Part shown: in pieces, positions 32,825-40,660 of the stretch | Layout of the letters: the number at the start of each line of letters is the position of its first letter | How positions within the stretch are numbered: position 1 is the first letter of the stretch | Assembly: GCF_009739905.1 (NCBI RefSeq) | Contig: NZ_CP034279.1 | Coordinates: forward strand, 6,882,001-6,946,000 | DNA: 64,000 nucleotides | Origin: Streptomyces ficellus | GTDB lineage: Bacteria; Actinomycetota; Actinomycetes; Streptomycetales; Streptomycetaceae | Direction: 5' to 3' | Program-made: the position numbers and the translations under genes | The notes under the pieces: model-generated | Databases searched by the model: none | Seen by the model: the letters and a program-made list of their open reading frames with translations, nothing else | What the model was told of the DNA's origin: nothing

Positions 32825-33601
32825 TCAGTTGGCCGACGTGTTCCGTGTCATATCGGCTGCCTCGGTGATGGCGCGCTGTCTGATGTCGCCGAACAGTTGC
32901 ATCGTGACCGCGGCCAGGATGTCGTCCCCGCCAACAGTCCGCCCATCCCCACGGCGGGTGGACAGGGCGAAGACGGGGTCCTTGAGCGGCGGAGCGGGGG
33001 CTGGCTCGCCCGGCACCGTCAGATGGACCGTCCCGAACCGCTTGACCCCGCCCTCGCGGACGACCATGGCCGCGTCCCGGGCCAGGGCCGTCAGGAACAC
33101 GCTCGCGATGCCGTCCAGGTCGCGGACCATCGCCGGGACCGCCCTCACCCCCCGGCTCTTCAGCAGCCTTCTCACCCCGGTCTCGAACCGGTGGGCGCCA
33201 GCCACACCACTCGGCGTACGCGTCCCGCGACGCTCGCGAAGAGACACGAGCACACCATCGGCGTTGCGCAGTTCGCCCATCAGGCCGTGGAAGGTCGGAC
33301 TGTGCAGGTACCACGCCGATCCCACCTCCACCTCGATGTTCCGGTCGATCGCCGAGATGAGGTCCTGGGGAGTCAGTCTCTTCCTGACCTCCTCGGCCGC
33401 CGCGCTTCTCGCGCCCTCGATGATCTCCGTCAGCACGGTCCGCGTCACCGACGCGGCGGCCCATGCGGCCGACCGGGAGACGTGCAACGAGGTCACGTCC
33501 CTGAACACTGCTCTGACGAGCTGCGGCGTGAACGGCAGCTCGGTCACGACGGAAGCGATCTGCGGGCCGCTGCGCTCGGTGCGTCGGGGTTGTGCGGTCA
33601 T
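32825..33601 (-). CDS. Putative histone-fold doublet protein (H2A-like + H2B-like)
   Basis: The protein has 258 residues, with no signal or membrane segment. Residues ~22-94 read as a histone fold closest to eukaryotic H2A. Over 33 residues (from VLTEIIEGARSAAAEE through KRLTPQDLISAIDRN) an ungapped alignment to human H2A gives 11 identities, including the E-I-x-E-x-A-x-x-A-A helix, the R-x-x-P loop and L-x-x-A-I of helix 3. Residues ~139-236 have a weaker second fold of H2B type: RRLLKSRG, AMVRDLDGIASVFLTALARDA, a ~40-residue insertion, then RTVGGDDILAAVTMQLF. The start ATG has GAAGG 11 bases upstream. It sits among gene relics. The call rests on pattern reading only. Confidence 0.6.
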   Translation of the reverse strand: MTAQPRRTERSGPQIASVVTELPFTPQLVRAVFRDVTSLHVSRSAAWAAASVTRTVLTEIIEGARSAAAEEVRKRLTPQDLISAIDRNIEVEVGSAWYLHSPTFHGLMGELRNADGVLVSLRERRGTRTPSGVAGAHRFETGVRRLLKSRGVRAVPAMVRDLDGIASVFLTALARDAAMVVREGGVKRFGTVHLTVPGEPAPAPPLKDPVFALSTRRGDGRTVGGDDILAAVTMQLFGDIRQRAITEAADMTRNTSAN

Positions 33602-33827
33602 CGAAGAACGTGCCTTCTGTTGTCGGAGGTGTTGGTGGCCCCTGCGTCACCGGGCGGCGTACCACAGAGCTCTGCGGAGGGCGCCGAGCCGACACAGGGC
33701 CTGCCGGGCGGGGACGCCGGCACACAGAGGTGCAGGCGCCCCGCCCGGATTCTTGGCGTTCCGGCGACACCGGGCATGCGGCAGGGGGTGCCACCGGGCG
33801 ACGCGCTGTGGTGCGGCGCCGTGCCGG

Positions 33828-34268
33828 TCAGGCGACCTGGTACCTGCCGACTTCCAGGAAGTGGCGTGGTACTTCGGGGGTGTTGTCGTCCAGGGCGGCG
33901 TTGGCTGCCGCGCGCAGGGCCGGGCTGATGGACGAATCGGCGAGGATACGGACGATGGCGACGCGGTCGTCCTCGGCCTGGGCCATGCGGTAGCCGGTCT
34001 CCAGCCAGGCGCGCATCGCCACGGGGTCGTCGGCGTCCAGGAGGGCGTTGGCTTCTCGCGTCACACGTCGGCCGCTGTCCGGGTCGGCGAGGATCCGGAC
34101 TATGGCCACCCTCAGGTCGTCGACGTCCGGCTCGTCCGCGGACGAGGACACCGCGGGCACCGACACCGCGGTCGGTGCCACCGTGGCCGCGAAGGACGGG
34201 GTGGCGAGCAGGAGGCCCGGGGCAAGGACGCCCGCGGCGATGCCGGGCGCTACGCGATGCAGTCGCAA
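33828..34268 (-). CDS. Secreted ALF-repeat protein
   Basis: The product has 146 residues from a TTG at 34268, chosen because GAGGAG lies eight bases before it and it opens a signal peptide (MRLHRVAPGIAAGVLAPGLLLATPSFAA). The mature part has two ~43-residue copies of the short ALF repeat: DLRVAIVRILADPDSGRRVTREANALLDADDP and DRVAIVRILADSSISPALRAAANAALDDNTPE, the second ending HFLEVGRYQVA. ALF repeats occur in secreted actinomycete proteins of unknown function. A longer reading of the frame upstream is not credible. Confidence 0.85.
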   Translation of the reverse strand: MRLHRVAPGIAAGVLAPGLLLATPSFAATVAPTAVSVPAVSSSADEPDVDDLRVAIVRILADPDSGRRVTREANALLDADDPVAMRAWLETGYRMAQAEDDRVAIVRILADSSISPALRAAANAALDDNTPEVPRHFLEVGRYQVA

Positions 34269-34471
34269 GGGGAATGCTCCTCTTCGTACGCTACGGACAT
34301 GAGTTGAGGACGCCTCAGGGCGTTCACTTCGGTGATGCTGCCACCTGGGTCTGACAGTGGCAGTCTCCCCGCTGCGGTCGCGGGGCACCGTCGCCGCGGA
34401 CGTGGCCGCTGCTTCATGGCGACGCGCCGTCGAGAAGGGCGGCCGCGAGCACGGCTGGTGGCTGCCGGGCC

Positions 34472-34660
34472 ATGATCGGGGCGAGACGATTCCCGGGGGC
34501 GATCGTGGTGCGGTCCCAGGGTGTGGTGGTGCGCGACGGGGCTCGGCTTGTCTGCCGGAACCGGGGCGGGCCTGCGGGAGCCGGTCGTGCCGCTGCACGG
34601 CTTGGCCGGTCATGCGGCTGAGCGGGAGGTGGTGGCTTCGCGGGCCTGGATCGGCGACCC
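34472..34660 (+). pseudogene. Alpha/beta hydrolase relic (frameshifted N-terminal fragment)
   Basis: One frame gives IVVRSQGVVVRDGARLVCRNRG and the next frame gives REPVVPLHGLAGHAAEREVV. Joined, they match the start of actinomycete alpha/beta hydrolases (VRDGARLVCRDxG ... PVVLLHGLAGHAxEW). A frameshift lies near 34565 and nothing of the catalytic serine region follows, so this is a remnant. Confidence 0.55.
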
Positions 34661-34944
34661 GATACCGGACAAGCAGCCACCGCATGCTGCGGGCAGAACC
34701 CCGCCCGCCTCGTACGAGCCTTCTACGAGCGGCTGGACCGCCTCGCCGCACCCACCCGCGGGGCCGTGTCGCCGGTCTCACTGCTGTCACCAGGTTGTCA
34801 GGTGCGCTGCCCACCTCACGCGATCGGCCGGCCCCCGCTGGTGCGGCCCCAGTGCGGTTCCGCCATCGAGGTCTCGTGCCCGTCGGGCAGGACGGGAGCC
34901 GCCCCAGCGGCGGTGCCTGCCCGACGAGGCCCCGGTGGGCCGGG

Positions 34945-35200
34945 CCGCATTGCCGTCCGCCGCAACCTGGTCGTAGCGGTCCTGGAACGGCCGGAGAAGG
35001 GCGCACAGCTCCGTGCCGAGCTCCGTCTCCACCGCCTCCACCCGGTCCCGCGCCTCCCGCGCCACTTGCGCCCCGGGGGGTGGACAGCACAGCCGAGATG
35101 AGGTCCTCCGCCTTCGCGAAGGCCCCGGTGCCGGCGTGCCGCCGCACAGCACCCTCCACGCCCGGCGATGTGGCCAGGGGCGCCCACCGGGGGGTGTAAA
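34945..35200 (-). pseudogene. Frameshifted helical-protein remnant
   Basis: On the minus strand one frame reads SPGVEGAVRRHAGTGAFAKA and EDLISAVLSTP, then stops making sense at a CCCCGGGGGG run near 35077. There a second frame takes over with VAREARDRVEAVETELGTEL and CALLRPFQDRYDQVAADGN. Together they look like the end of one helical protein broken by an indel. The family is unrecognised. A sequencing indel in the G-run is the alternative. Confidence 0.4.
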
Positions 35201-35255
35201 GCGGCGGGCTGCGAGGAAGTCGGGAGAGACGAGTGAAACCGGGAGAAGGAGAGAC

Positions 35256-35444
35256 ATGAAGGACCGCGACCGCGACCACCAGCCCGAGACCGCCGCCGAC
35301 GAGGTCCTGGACGAGTTCGAGGAGGCCGAGCTGCGGCTCGACGACGGCGGCCCCGACGAGCACGACAAGGAAGCGGCGGACACCCTGACACCGAGCGAGA
35401 CGGCCCAGGAGTCGGTGCGGAAGGACGACCGTCGCGGGCGCTGA
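35256..35444 (+). CDS. Small highly charged acidic protein (62 aa)
   Basis: A 62-residue frame starts at ATG right after GAGAAGGAGAG. The product is almost entirely hydrophilic and acidic (DEVLDEFEEAELRLDDGGPDEHDKEAADTL), ends with a basic tip (RKDDRRGR) and is probably disordered. The family is not recognised. Strong ribosome site and skewed composition support a real gene. Confidence 0.65.
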   Translation: MKDRDRDHQPETAADEVLDEFEEAELRLDDGGPDEHDKEAADTLTPSETAQESVRKDDRRGR

Positions 35445-35537
35445 GACGCAGGCCCACGGGCGGGCACTCGTCCCGCCGGGGTCGGCGTTCCTCGGCGCGC
35501 CGCCCGGTGGTGTCCGTCCGCCGCGCCTCTGGAGCGG

Positions 35538-36407
35538 CTAGCCGGCCGACTGCGACGCGGCCGCCTCGGGGCGCAGGTCCGACAGGCCGAGGAGGTGTTC
35601 CGGCGGGTCCGGTACCGCGATGCGGCTGGTGACGCGCAGGTCGGCGCCCACGTGGAGCAGCTCGCCGGGGGCCATCAGCCTCCAGTGCGGGTTGTCGTCC
35701 ATGCGCTCGCTGGCGACGACGACCGCCGGGCAGCCGGTCAGGTCGGTGGAGTGGACGCGCATCCTCCCCTCGGCGCCGCTGTGGTCGAGGTGCCGGTCGC
35801 CGTGGTGGCCGCCGGGCGGGCGGTTCAGGACGTACAGGCGGTGGGTGTCGGGATAGCGCAGGGCCCACAGCTCGTCCCGGGTGACCAGGACCAGGTTGAG
35901 GGCGTACAGCGGCAGATGGCGGGCGATCCAGCGGGCGGCGTGCCCGATCCCGGCGCCGACGTCGCCGCCGTGGGCCCGGATGCTCCGGGTGACCAGCGCG
36001 AAGAAGCGCTCCGAGTCGGTGTCACCGGTCACCAGGGCCCGGTCCTCGCCGAGCTGCGCGTCGAGCGCCTCCAGGTCCTCGACGACTCCGTTGTGGGCGA
36101 ACAGCCGCCCCTCCTGGAGGAACGGGTGCGTGTTCCTGGCCGACAGGTCGCCGGTGGACGCGAAGCGCACATGGGCGAGGAACGTGGCGGAACGCACCGC
36201 CCGGGCCTCCTCGGCGAAGGCCCGGTCCTGGTAAGCGGCGATCGGCGCCTTGTCGACCCGTGGGGTGCCGTCGTCGTCGTAATGGCCGAGGCCCGTGCCG
36301 TCCGGGTCGCGCCGGCTCTGGTCCCGGAGGCTGTCCGGCGCGTCGAGCAGCCAGAACGTGGCACGGGTACGCCGAGGGGCGCTGCTCATCCCGAACAACC
36401 GGCACAT
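35538..36407 (-). CDS. Class II glutamine amidotransferase
   Basis: The product has 289 residues from the ATG at 36407, with GGAG six bases upstream. It begins Met-Cys-Arg-Leu-Phe-Gly, so Cys2 becomes the N-terminal nucleophile, as in YafJ/EgtC-like class II amidotransferases. LAHVRFASTGDLSARNTHPF and FAHNGVVEDL are the glutamine-binding motifs, and GDTDSERFFALV is conserved. No synthase domain is fused, so it may act as a glutaminase or with a separate partner. It lies 82 bases downstream of glutamate decarboxylase on the same strand; supply of glutamate to that enzyme is a plausible inference. Confidence 0.92.
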   Translation of the reverse strand: MCRLFGMSSAPRRTRATFWLLDAPDSLRDQSRRDPDGTGLGHYDDDGTPRVDKAPIAAYQDRAFAEEARAVRSATFLAHVRFASTGDLSARNTHPFLQEGRLFAHNGVVEDLEALDAQLGEDRALVTGDTDSERFFALVTRSIRAHGGDVGAGIGHAARWIARHLPLYALNLVLVTRDELWALRYPDTHRLYVLNRPPGGHHGDRHLDHSGAEGRMRVHSTDLTGCPAVVVASERMDDNPHWRLMAPGELLHVGADLRVTSRIAVPDPPEHLLGLSDLRPEAAASQSAG

Positions 36408-36489
36408 GGCGGGACTCCATTCGGACGGACGGGCTGACGGACGGACACACGTACTGACGGATGGTCTGACGGACTGGTTGAAGGCCCGC

Positions 36490-37935
36490 CTACGGCTCAG
36501 TGGGGCCCGGCCGCCGGGGCTCCTTGGTCTCGGTGCCGTGGGCGAACCCGCCGGCGTCGCCGGCGTCCCGCTGCGGACAGGGCTGGCGCTCGAGCCGGGC
36601 CAGCACCCGGCGCAGGTCCTCCAGGAGCAGGTCGGCCAGGTCGTGCCCGAAGCCGTTGCGTACGACGATCCGCAGCACCGCGAGGTCCGAGCGGTTCTCG
36701 GGGAAGGTGTACGCCGGCACCAGCCACCCACGCTCGCGCAGCGCCGCGGACACGTCGTAGACGCTGTACGCGTCGACGCCCTCCCGGACCCTGAAGGCGA
36801 ACACCGGCGCCTGACTGCCGTCGGTGACGAGTTCGAACGGCCCCAGCTCGGCGATCCGCCCCGCCAGCCGCATCGCGACGTCGCGGGACGTCTGCTGCAC
36901 CCGGCGGTAGCCGTCGAAGCCCAGCCGGAGGAAGGTGTAGTACTGCGCGACCACCTGGGCGCCGGGCCGGGAGAAGTTCAGCGCGAAGGTCGGCATGTCG
37001 CCGCCCAGGTAGTTGACGTGGAAGACCAGGTCCTCCGGCAGGGCGTCGGCGTCCCGCCACAGCGCCCAGCCGACGCCGGGCATCACCAGCCCGTACTTGT
37101 GGCCCGAGGTGTTGATGGACGCCACCCGCCGCACCCGGAAGTCCCACTCCAGGCCAGGATCGATGAACGGGGCGATCATGGCTCCGGACGCACCGTCCAC
37201 GTGCACCGGCACGTCGACTCCGGTGCGTGCCTCCAGATCGTCCAGCGCGGCCGCGATGGCGGCGACCGGCTCGTAGCTGCCGTCGAACGTCGAGCCCAGC
37301 ACGGCGACGACGCCGATGGTGTTCTCGTCGCACAGCTCGACCGCCGCCTCCGGCGTCAGGTGGTACCGGTCGCCCTCCATGGGCACGTAGCGCGGCTCCA
37401 CCTCGAAGTAGTCGGCGAACTTCTCCCAGCAGATCTGCACGTTGACGCCCATGACCAGGTTGGGCCGGTCGGCGGGTTTGCCGGCGGCGCGGCGCGCGTG
37501 CTGCCAGCGCCGTTTGAGCGCCAGCCCGGCCAGCATCGCCGCCTCGCTCGAACCGGTCGTCGAGCAGCCGACCGCCCGGTCCGGTTCCTCGGCGTGCCAG
37601 AGGCGGGCCAGCATGTGCACGCACCGCGTCTCGAGCTCCGCCGTCTGCGGGTACTCGTCCTTGTCGATCATGTTCTTGTCGGCGCACTCGGCCATCAGGC
37701 GCTGGGCCTGCGGGTCCGACCACGTACTGACGAAGGTCGCCAGGTTCAGCCGGGCGTTGCCGTCCAGCATCAGCTCGTCGTGCACCAGCTGGTAGGCGGT
37801 GTCGGGCTCCATCGGCCCGTCCGGCAGGGCGTGGCGGGGCACCGAGACGGGCTCGCGGCTGAAGAGCGGGTTGAGCTGGAGGTCGCGGCTGCGCCGCACG
37901 TTGTGCCGGGAACGGTTCACAGGATTGAGGGGCAT
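36490..37935 (-). CDS. gadB: Glutamate decarboxylase (PLP-dependent)
   Basis: The product has 481 residues from the ATG at 37935 (MPLNPVNRSRHNVRRS). All group II decarboxylase landmarks are present: NLATFVSTW near the N-terminus, substrate-loop GCSTTGSSEA, Asp247 in HVDGASG, and the PLP Lys280 in INTSGHKYG. The C-terminus lacks the extended calmodulin-like tail of plant enzymes. It decarboxylates glutamate to GABA, consuming a proton, and can feed GABA catabolism or acid tolerance. No glutamate/GABA antiporter gene is visible nearby; the neighbour is a glutamine amidotransferase. Confidence 0.96.
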   Translation of the reverse strand: MPLNPVNRSRHNVRRSRDLQLNPLFSREPVSVPRHALPDGPMEPDTAYQLVHDELMLDGNARLNLATFVSTWSDPQAQRLMAECADKNMIDKDEYPQTAELETRCVHMLARLWHAEEPDRAVGCSTTGSSEAAMLAGLALKRRWQHARRAAGKPADRPNLVMGVNVQICWEKFADYFEVEPRYVPMEGDRYHLTPEAAVELCDENTIGVVAVLGSTFDGSYEPVAAIAAALDDLEARTGVDVPVHVDGASGAMIAPFIDPGLEWDFRVRRVASINTSGHKYGLVMPGVGWALWRDADALPEDLVFHVNYLGGDMPTFALNFSRPGAQVVAQYYTFLRLGFDGYRRVQQTSRDVAMRLAGRIAELGPFELVTDGSQAPVFAFRVREGVDAYSVYDVSAALRERGWLVPAYTFPENRSDLAVLRIVVRNGFGHDLADLLLEDLRRVLARLERQPCPQRDAGDAGGFAHGTETKEPRRPGPTEP

Positions 37936-38293
37936 CGCTCGGCGTCCTTCCACACGGATCGGCCCGTGCCTTCATGCGGCATTCCCTCCGTTCGGCACCA
38001 GGCCCGCCGGCCGGTGCCATTCCCCCCGGAATGGACCAACCCCGACGGCCGCCGGTGCGGCGCGGCGCGGAGGCCGCCACCCTGGACGGGGAACAGCCGC
38101 CTCGGCCGCCATCGGCCGGTGTCACCGGACGCGCGGCCCCCGCGGGAGGCCGTGGCCGTGGCGGTGGCGCGTCAGGTCCCCGCCCCGTACCGGCGCAACG
38201 CCGGTCTCGCCCGACGCGCGGCGCCCGCCCTGCACCCGGCGCAACACCGCTGCCCCCGCGCGTAGTTGACCCGGCCCCACACGGTGGTACGCG
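37936..38293. other. Intergenic stretch between glutamate decarboxylase and TetR genes
   Basis: About 360 bases, GC-rich, presumably with the decarboxylase promoter. An imperfect GGCACC...GGTGCC inverted repeat near 37994-38018 is the only structure noticed. No coding evidence. Confidence 0.4.
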
Positions 38294-38995
38294 CTACGCC
38301 CCGACGAGCCGGTGGGCGGCCGTGCGGGCGGTGCGCAACGCCGCCGCGCGGTCGGTGCCGTGCTGGTTGAGCACGACCCGGGTGCTCAACCCGTCCAGCA
38401 GCGCCAGCAGCATGTCCGCGCGGTCCGGGATCTCCGCCTCGGGCACGGCGAAACGCCCCTGGGCGGCGCCCCTGGCCAGCAGGGTCACCAGGTCGGCCTG
38501 CCACCCGCGGTCCAGCTCCTCCTGGGCCGCCCGCAGGGGTCCCTCCCCGGTCGTACGCGCCCACAGCTCGATCCACACGGTCCAGCGCGGGTCGCGCGGG
38601 CCGCGCGGCAGGTACAGCTCCAGGAACTGGTCGAGCTTCCGGTCCGCGGTCGTGCGGCGGGCCAGCAGGGAGCGCCGCTCCTCGGTGAGCGCCGCCTCGC
38701 TCCAGCGCAGCGCCTCCAGCAGCAGCCGGTCCTTGCTGCCGAAGTAGTACAGGATGTGGCCGCCGCTGGTGCCGAGGCGTTCGGCGAGCGCCGCCATGGT
38801 CAGGGCGGCCAGGCCGTCCTCGGCGATGGCCGCCATCGCCCCTTCGAGGATCCGTTCCTCGGTGACGCGGCCGTCCCGCCGGCGAGCCGTCCCCTTGCCC
38901 GGGCCCGTGCCCGGCCCCGTCCCGGCGCCCCTTCCCGGCCCGGTCGCCGACCCCGCTCCCGTTCCCGACCCCGTGCCCGACCCCGTCCCTGCCAC
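38294..38995 (-). CDS. TetR family regulator with Gly-Thr-rich N-terminal tail
   Basis: The product has 233 residues from a GTG at 38995 with GGAGG seven bases upstream. The first ~40 residues are low-complexity Gly/Thr/Ser/Pro (GTGSGTGSGTG type). The TetR HTH follows: RILEGAMAAIAEDGLAALTMAALAERLGTSGGHILYYFGSKDRLLLEAL. The C-terminal ligand domain has WTVWIELWARTTGEGPLRAAQEELDRGW, like regulators beside permease/amidohydrolase loci. It is divergent from an NCS1 permease, and a long palindrome sits between them at 39160-39194. Repression of both promoters, relieved by the transported substrate, is inferred. Confidence 0.9.
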   Translation of the reverse strand: MAGTGSGTGSGTGAGSATGPGRGAGTGPGTGPGKGTARRRDGRVTEERILEGAMAAIAEDGLAALTMAALAERLGTSGGHILYYFGSKDRLLLEALRWSEAALTEERRSLLARRTTADRKLDQFLELYLPRGPRDPRWTVWIELWARTTGEGPLRAAQEELDRGWQADLVTLLARGAAQGRFAVPEAEIPDRADMLLALLDGLSTRVVLNQHGTDRAAALRTARTAAHRLVGA

Positions 38996-39159
38996 TGTCC
39001 GGCCTCCACCGTCCTGCCCGTCCTGCCCGCCCTGCCAGTGTGCCCCCGCTCGGCAGGACCCTATCCCGCTCGGCGACGGGTGCCGCCGCGTCCGGAGGCG
39101 GATGCGCTTCGCGCCCGGATCGTGGCGGGGTCTTGACGGGTCTGCCGCCATGCCTCATC

Positions 39160-39194
39160 TTGAATGCCATTCTAACTTCTAGAACGGCATTCAA
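39160..39194. promoter_or_regulatory. Palindromic operator between tetR and permease genes
   Basis: TTGAATGCCATTCTA and TAGAACGGCATTCAA form 15-bp arms with one mismatched pair and a 5-base spacer. The site lies 18 bases before the permease start and in the divergent promoter region, as expected for the TetR repressor. Confidence 0.75.
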
Positions 39195-39212
39195 ACTTTG
39201 AGGAGGGGGCGT

Positions 39213-40625
39213 ATGGTGACCGGACTCGGCACAGGAGTCGCGAACGACGAGGTCTTCCACGTCGAGACGCACGGGATCGACCCGATCCCCGACAGCGACC
39301 GGCACGGCAGCCCCAAGGACCTGTTCTGGCTGTGGTTCGGGTCGAACCTGACCTTCACCTACGTCATCAACGGCGCTCTCGCCGTCGCGTTCGGCCTGTC
39401 CTTCTGGCAGGCCACCGCCGTCGTCGTCATCGGCGGCCTCGCCTTCTTCGTCGTCAGCGCCGCCGGACTCAGCGGTGTACGCACCGGGACCGCGACCCTG
39501 GTCATCTCACGTGCCGCCTTCGGCCACACCGGCAACATCCCCGCCGGCTTCCTCAACTGGGTCGTCAGCATCGGCTACACCATCGTCAACACGGTGGTGG
39601 GCACCCTCGCACTGGAGTCGTTCTTCACCGCGCTCGGGTGGACGGCCCCGGGCGACACGGGCCGCGCCCTGGCCCTGCTCATCACCCTGACCCTGACCTT
39701 CGCGGTGGCCATGTGGGGCCACGCCACGGTCCAGCTCGCCGAGCGCTGGCTGGCCTACGTCCTGGCCGCCGGCTTCGCCGTCTTCCTCCTCTTCACCCTC
39801 CCCGCCGCCGACCTCGCCGCCCCCGCGGCCGCCGGCGCCGGCGCGTCCGCCTGGAGCTGGGCGCTCGTCGTCGCGCTCGCCGGTCCCTTCTCGTACCTCC
39901 CGATGCCCGCCGACTACACCCGCTACCTGCCCCGGGACACCTCGCTGCGCGCCCTCACCTGGACCGGTGCGCTCGGCGGGTTCGTCTCCTCCGTGGCGCT
40001 CGGCGTCGGCGGTGTGGCCGCCGCGACCGGCACCGACATGACCGACGCGGTGGCGGGCGCCGCGGGTCTGCTGCCGGGCTGGTTCCAGCCGCTGTTCCTG
40101 ATCCTCGTCCTCGGCGGATCCGTCACCAACTCGATCATCACGCTGTACTCCTCCGGCCTCAACCTCCAGGTCCTCGGCATCCCGTGGCACCGCGCGAAGG
40201 CGCTGCTCATCAGCGCGGCCGTCACCGCCGCCGGTTCGCTGGGCGCCCTGTTCCTCGCCGACTTCACCGAGTCCCTCCTCGGCTTCCTGTCCCTCCTGAT
40301 CATCGTGTTCGCCCCCTGGAGCGGCGTCTTCCTCACCGACATGCTGCTGCGCCGCTGCACGTACGACACCGAGGCCCTGTGCGCCGGCCGGTCCGGCGCG
40401 TACGGATACCGCTCCGGCTACCACCCCGCCGGAATGGCCGCCCTCCTCACCGGCCTCGTCTTCGCCGCTCTCACCTGCGACTCGGAGCTGTGGACCGGGC
40501 CGCTCGTCGAACCCCTCGGCGGCGCCGACCTGACCCCGCTCGGCGCCGTGGTCGCCGGACTCGCGTACTGGGCCCTCACCCGCCGCACCCCGCACCGGCC
40601 CCAACCGGCCCCCCTCCCGTACTGA
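39213..40625 (+). CDS. NCS1 (cytosine/purine-type) permease
   Basis: The product has 470 residues from the ATG at 39213, with AGGAGGGGG just upstream. It has twelve hydrophobic segments and NCS1 hallmarks: an N-terminal DLFWLWFGSNLTFTYVINGALA, GVRTGTATLVISRAAFG on segment 3, and PMPADYTRYLP in the mid-loop. NCS1 proteins import nucleobases, hydantoins, allantoin or related compounds with Na+ or H+. The adjacent amidohydrolase, 35 bases downstream, suggests that it feeds a ring-opening or deamination step; the ligand is not determined. Confidence 0.93.
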   Translation: MVTGLGTGVANDEVFHVETHGIDPIPDSDRHGSPKDLFWLWFGSNLTFTYVINGALAVAFGLSFWQATAVVVIGGLAFFVVSAAGLSGVRTGTATLVISRAAFGHTGNIPAGFLNWVVSIGYTIVNTVVGTLALESFFTALGWTAPGDTGRALALLITLTLTFAVAMWGHATVQLAERWLAYVLAAGFAVFLLFTLPAADLAAPAAAGAGASAWSWALVVALAGPFSYLPMPADYTRYLPRDTSLRALTWTGALGGFVSSVALGVGGVAAATGTDMTDAVAGAAGLLPGWFQPLFLILVLGGSVTNSIITLYSSGLNLQVLGIPWHRAKALLISAAVTAAGSLGALFLADFTESLLGFLSLLIIVFAPWSGVFLTDMLLRRCTYDTEALCAGRSGAYGYRSGYHPAGMAALLTGLVFAALTCDSELWTGPLVEPLGGADLTPLGAVVAGLAYWALTRRTPHRPQPAPLPY

Positions 40626-40660
40626 CCACACCACCCACCCCGACAGGAGCACCCCGCCCC

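Larger units (their letters stand above)
34269..35255. other. Gene-poor stretch with decayed remnants
   Basis: Nearly 1 kb without an intact gene between the ALF-repeat gene and the small acidic protein. It contains the hydrolase and helical-protein remnants listed separately; the rest shows no recognisable coding or repeat structure. Composition is less biased than in flanking genes. Confidence 0.6.

Noticed and set aside
33828..35363. A single 511-residue protein covering the ALF repeats and upstream sequence
   Set aside because: Only the last 146 residues have protein character, and a TTG with a good ribosome site and signal peptide starts there; the upstream part is remnant DNA.
36295..38265. 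656-residue plus-strand frame across the decarboxylase gene
   Set aside because: Antisense to a complete glutamate decarboxylase with all catalytic motifs; no own features.
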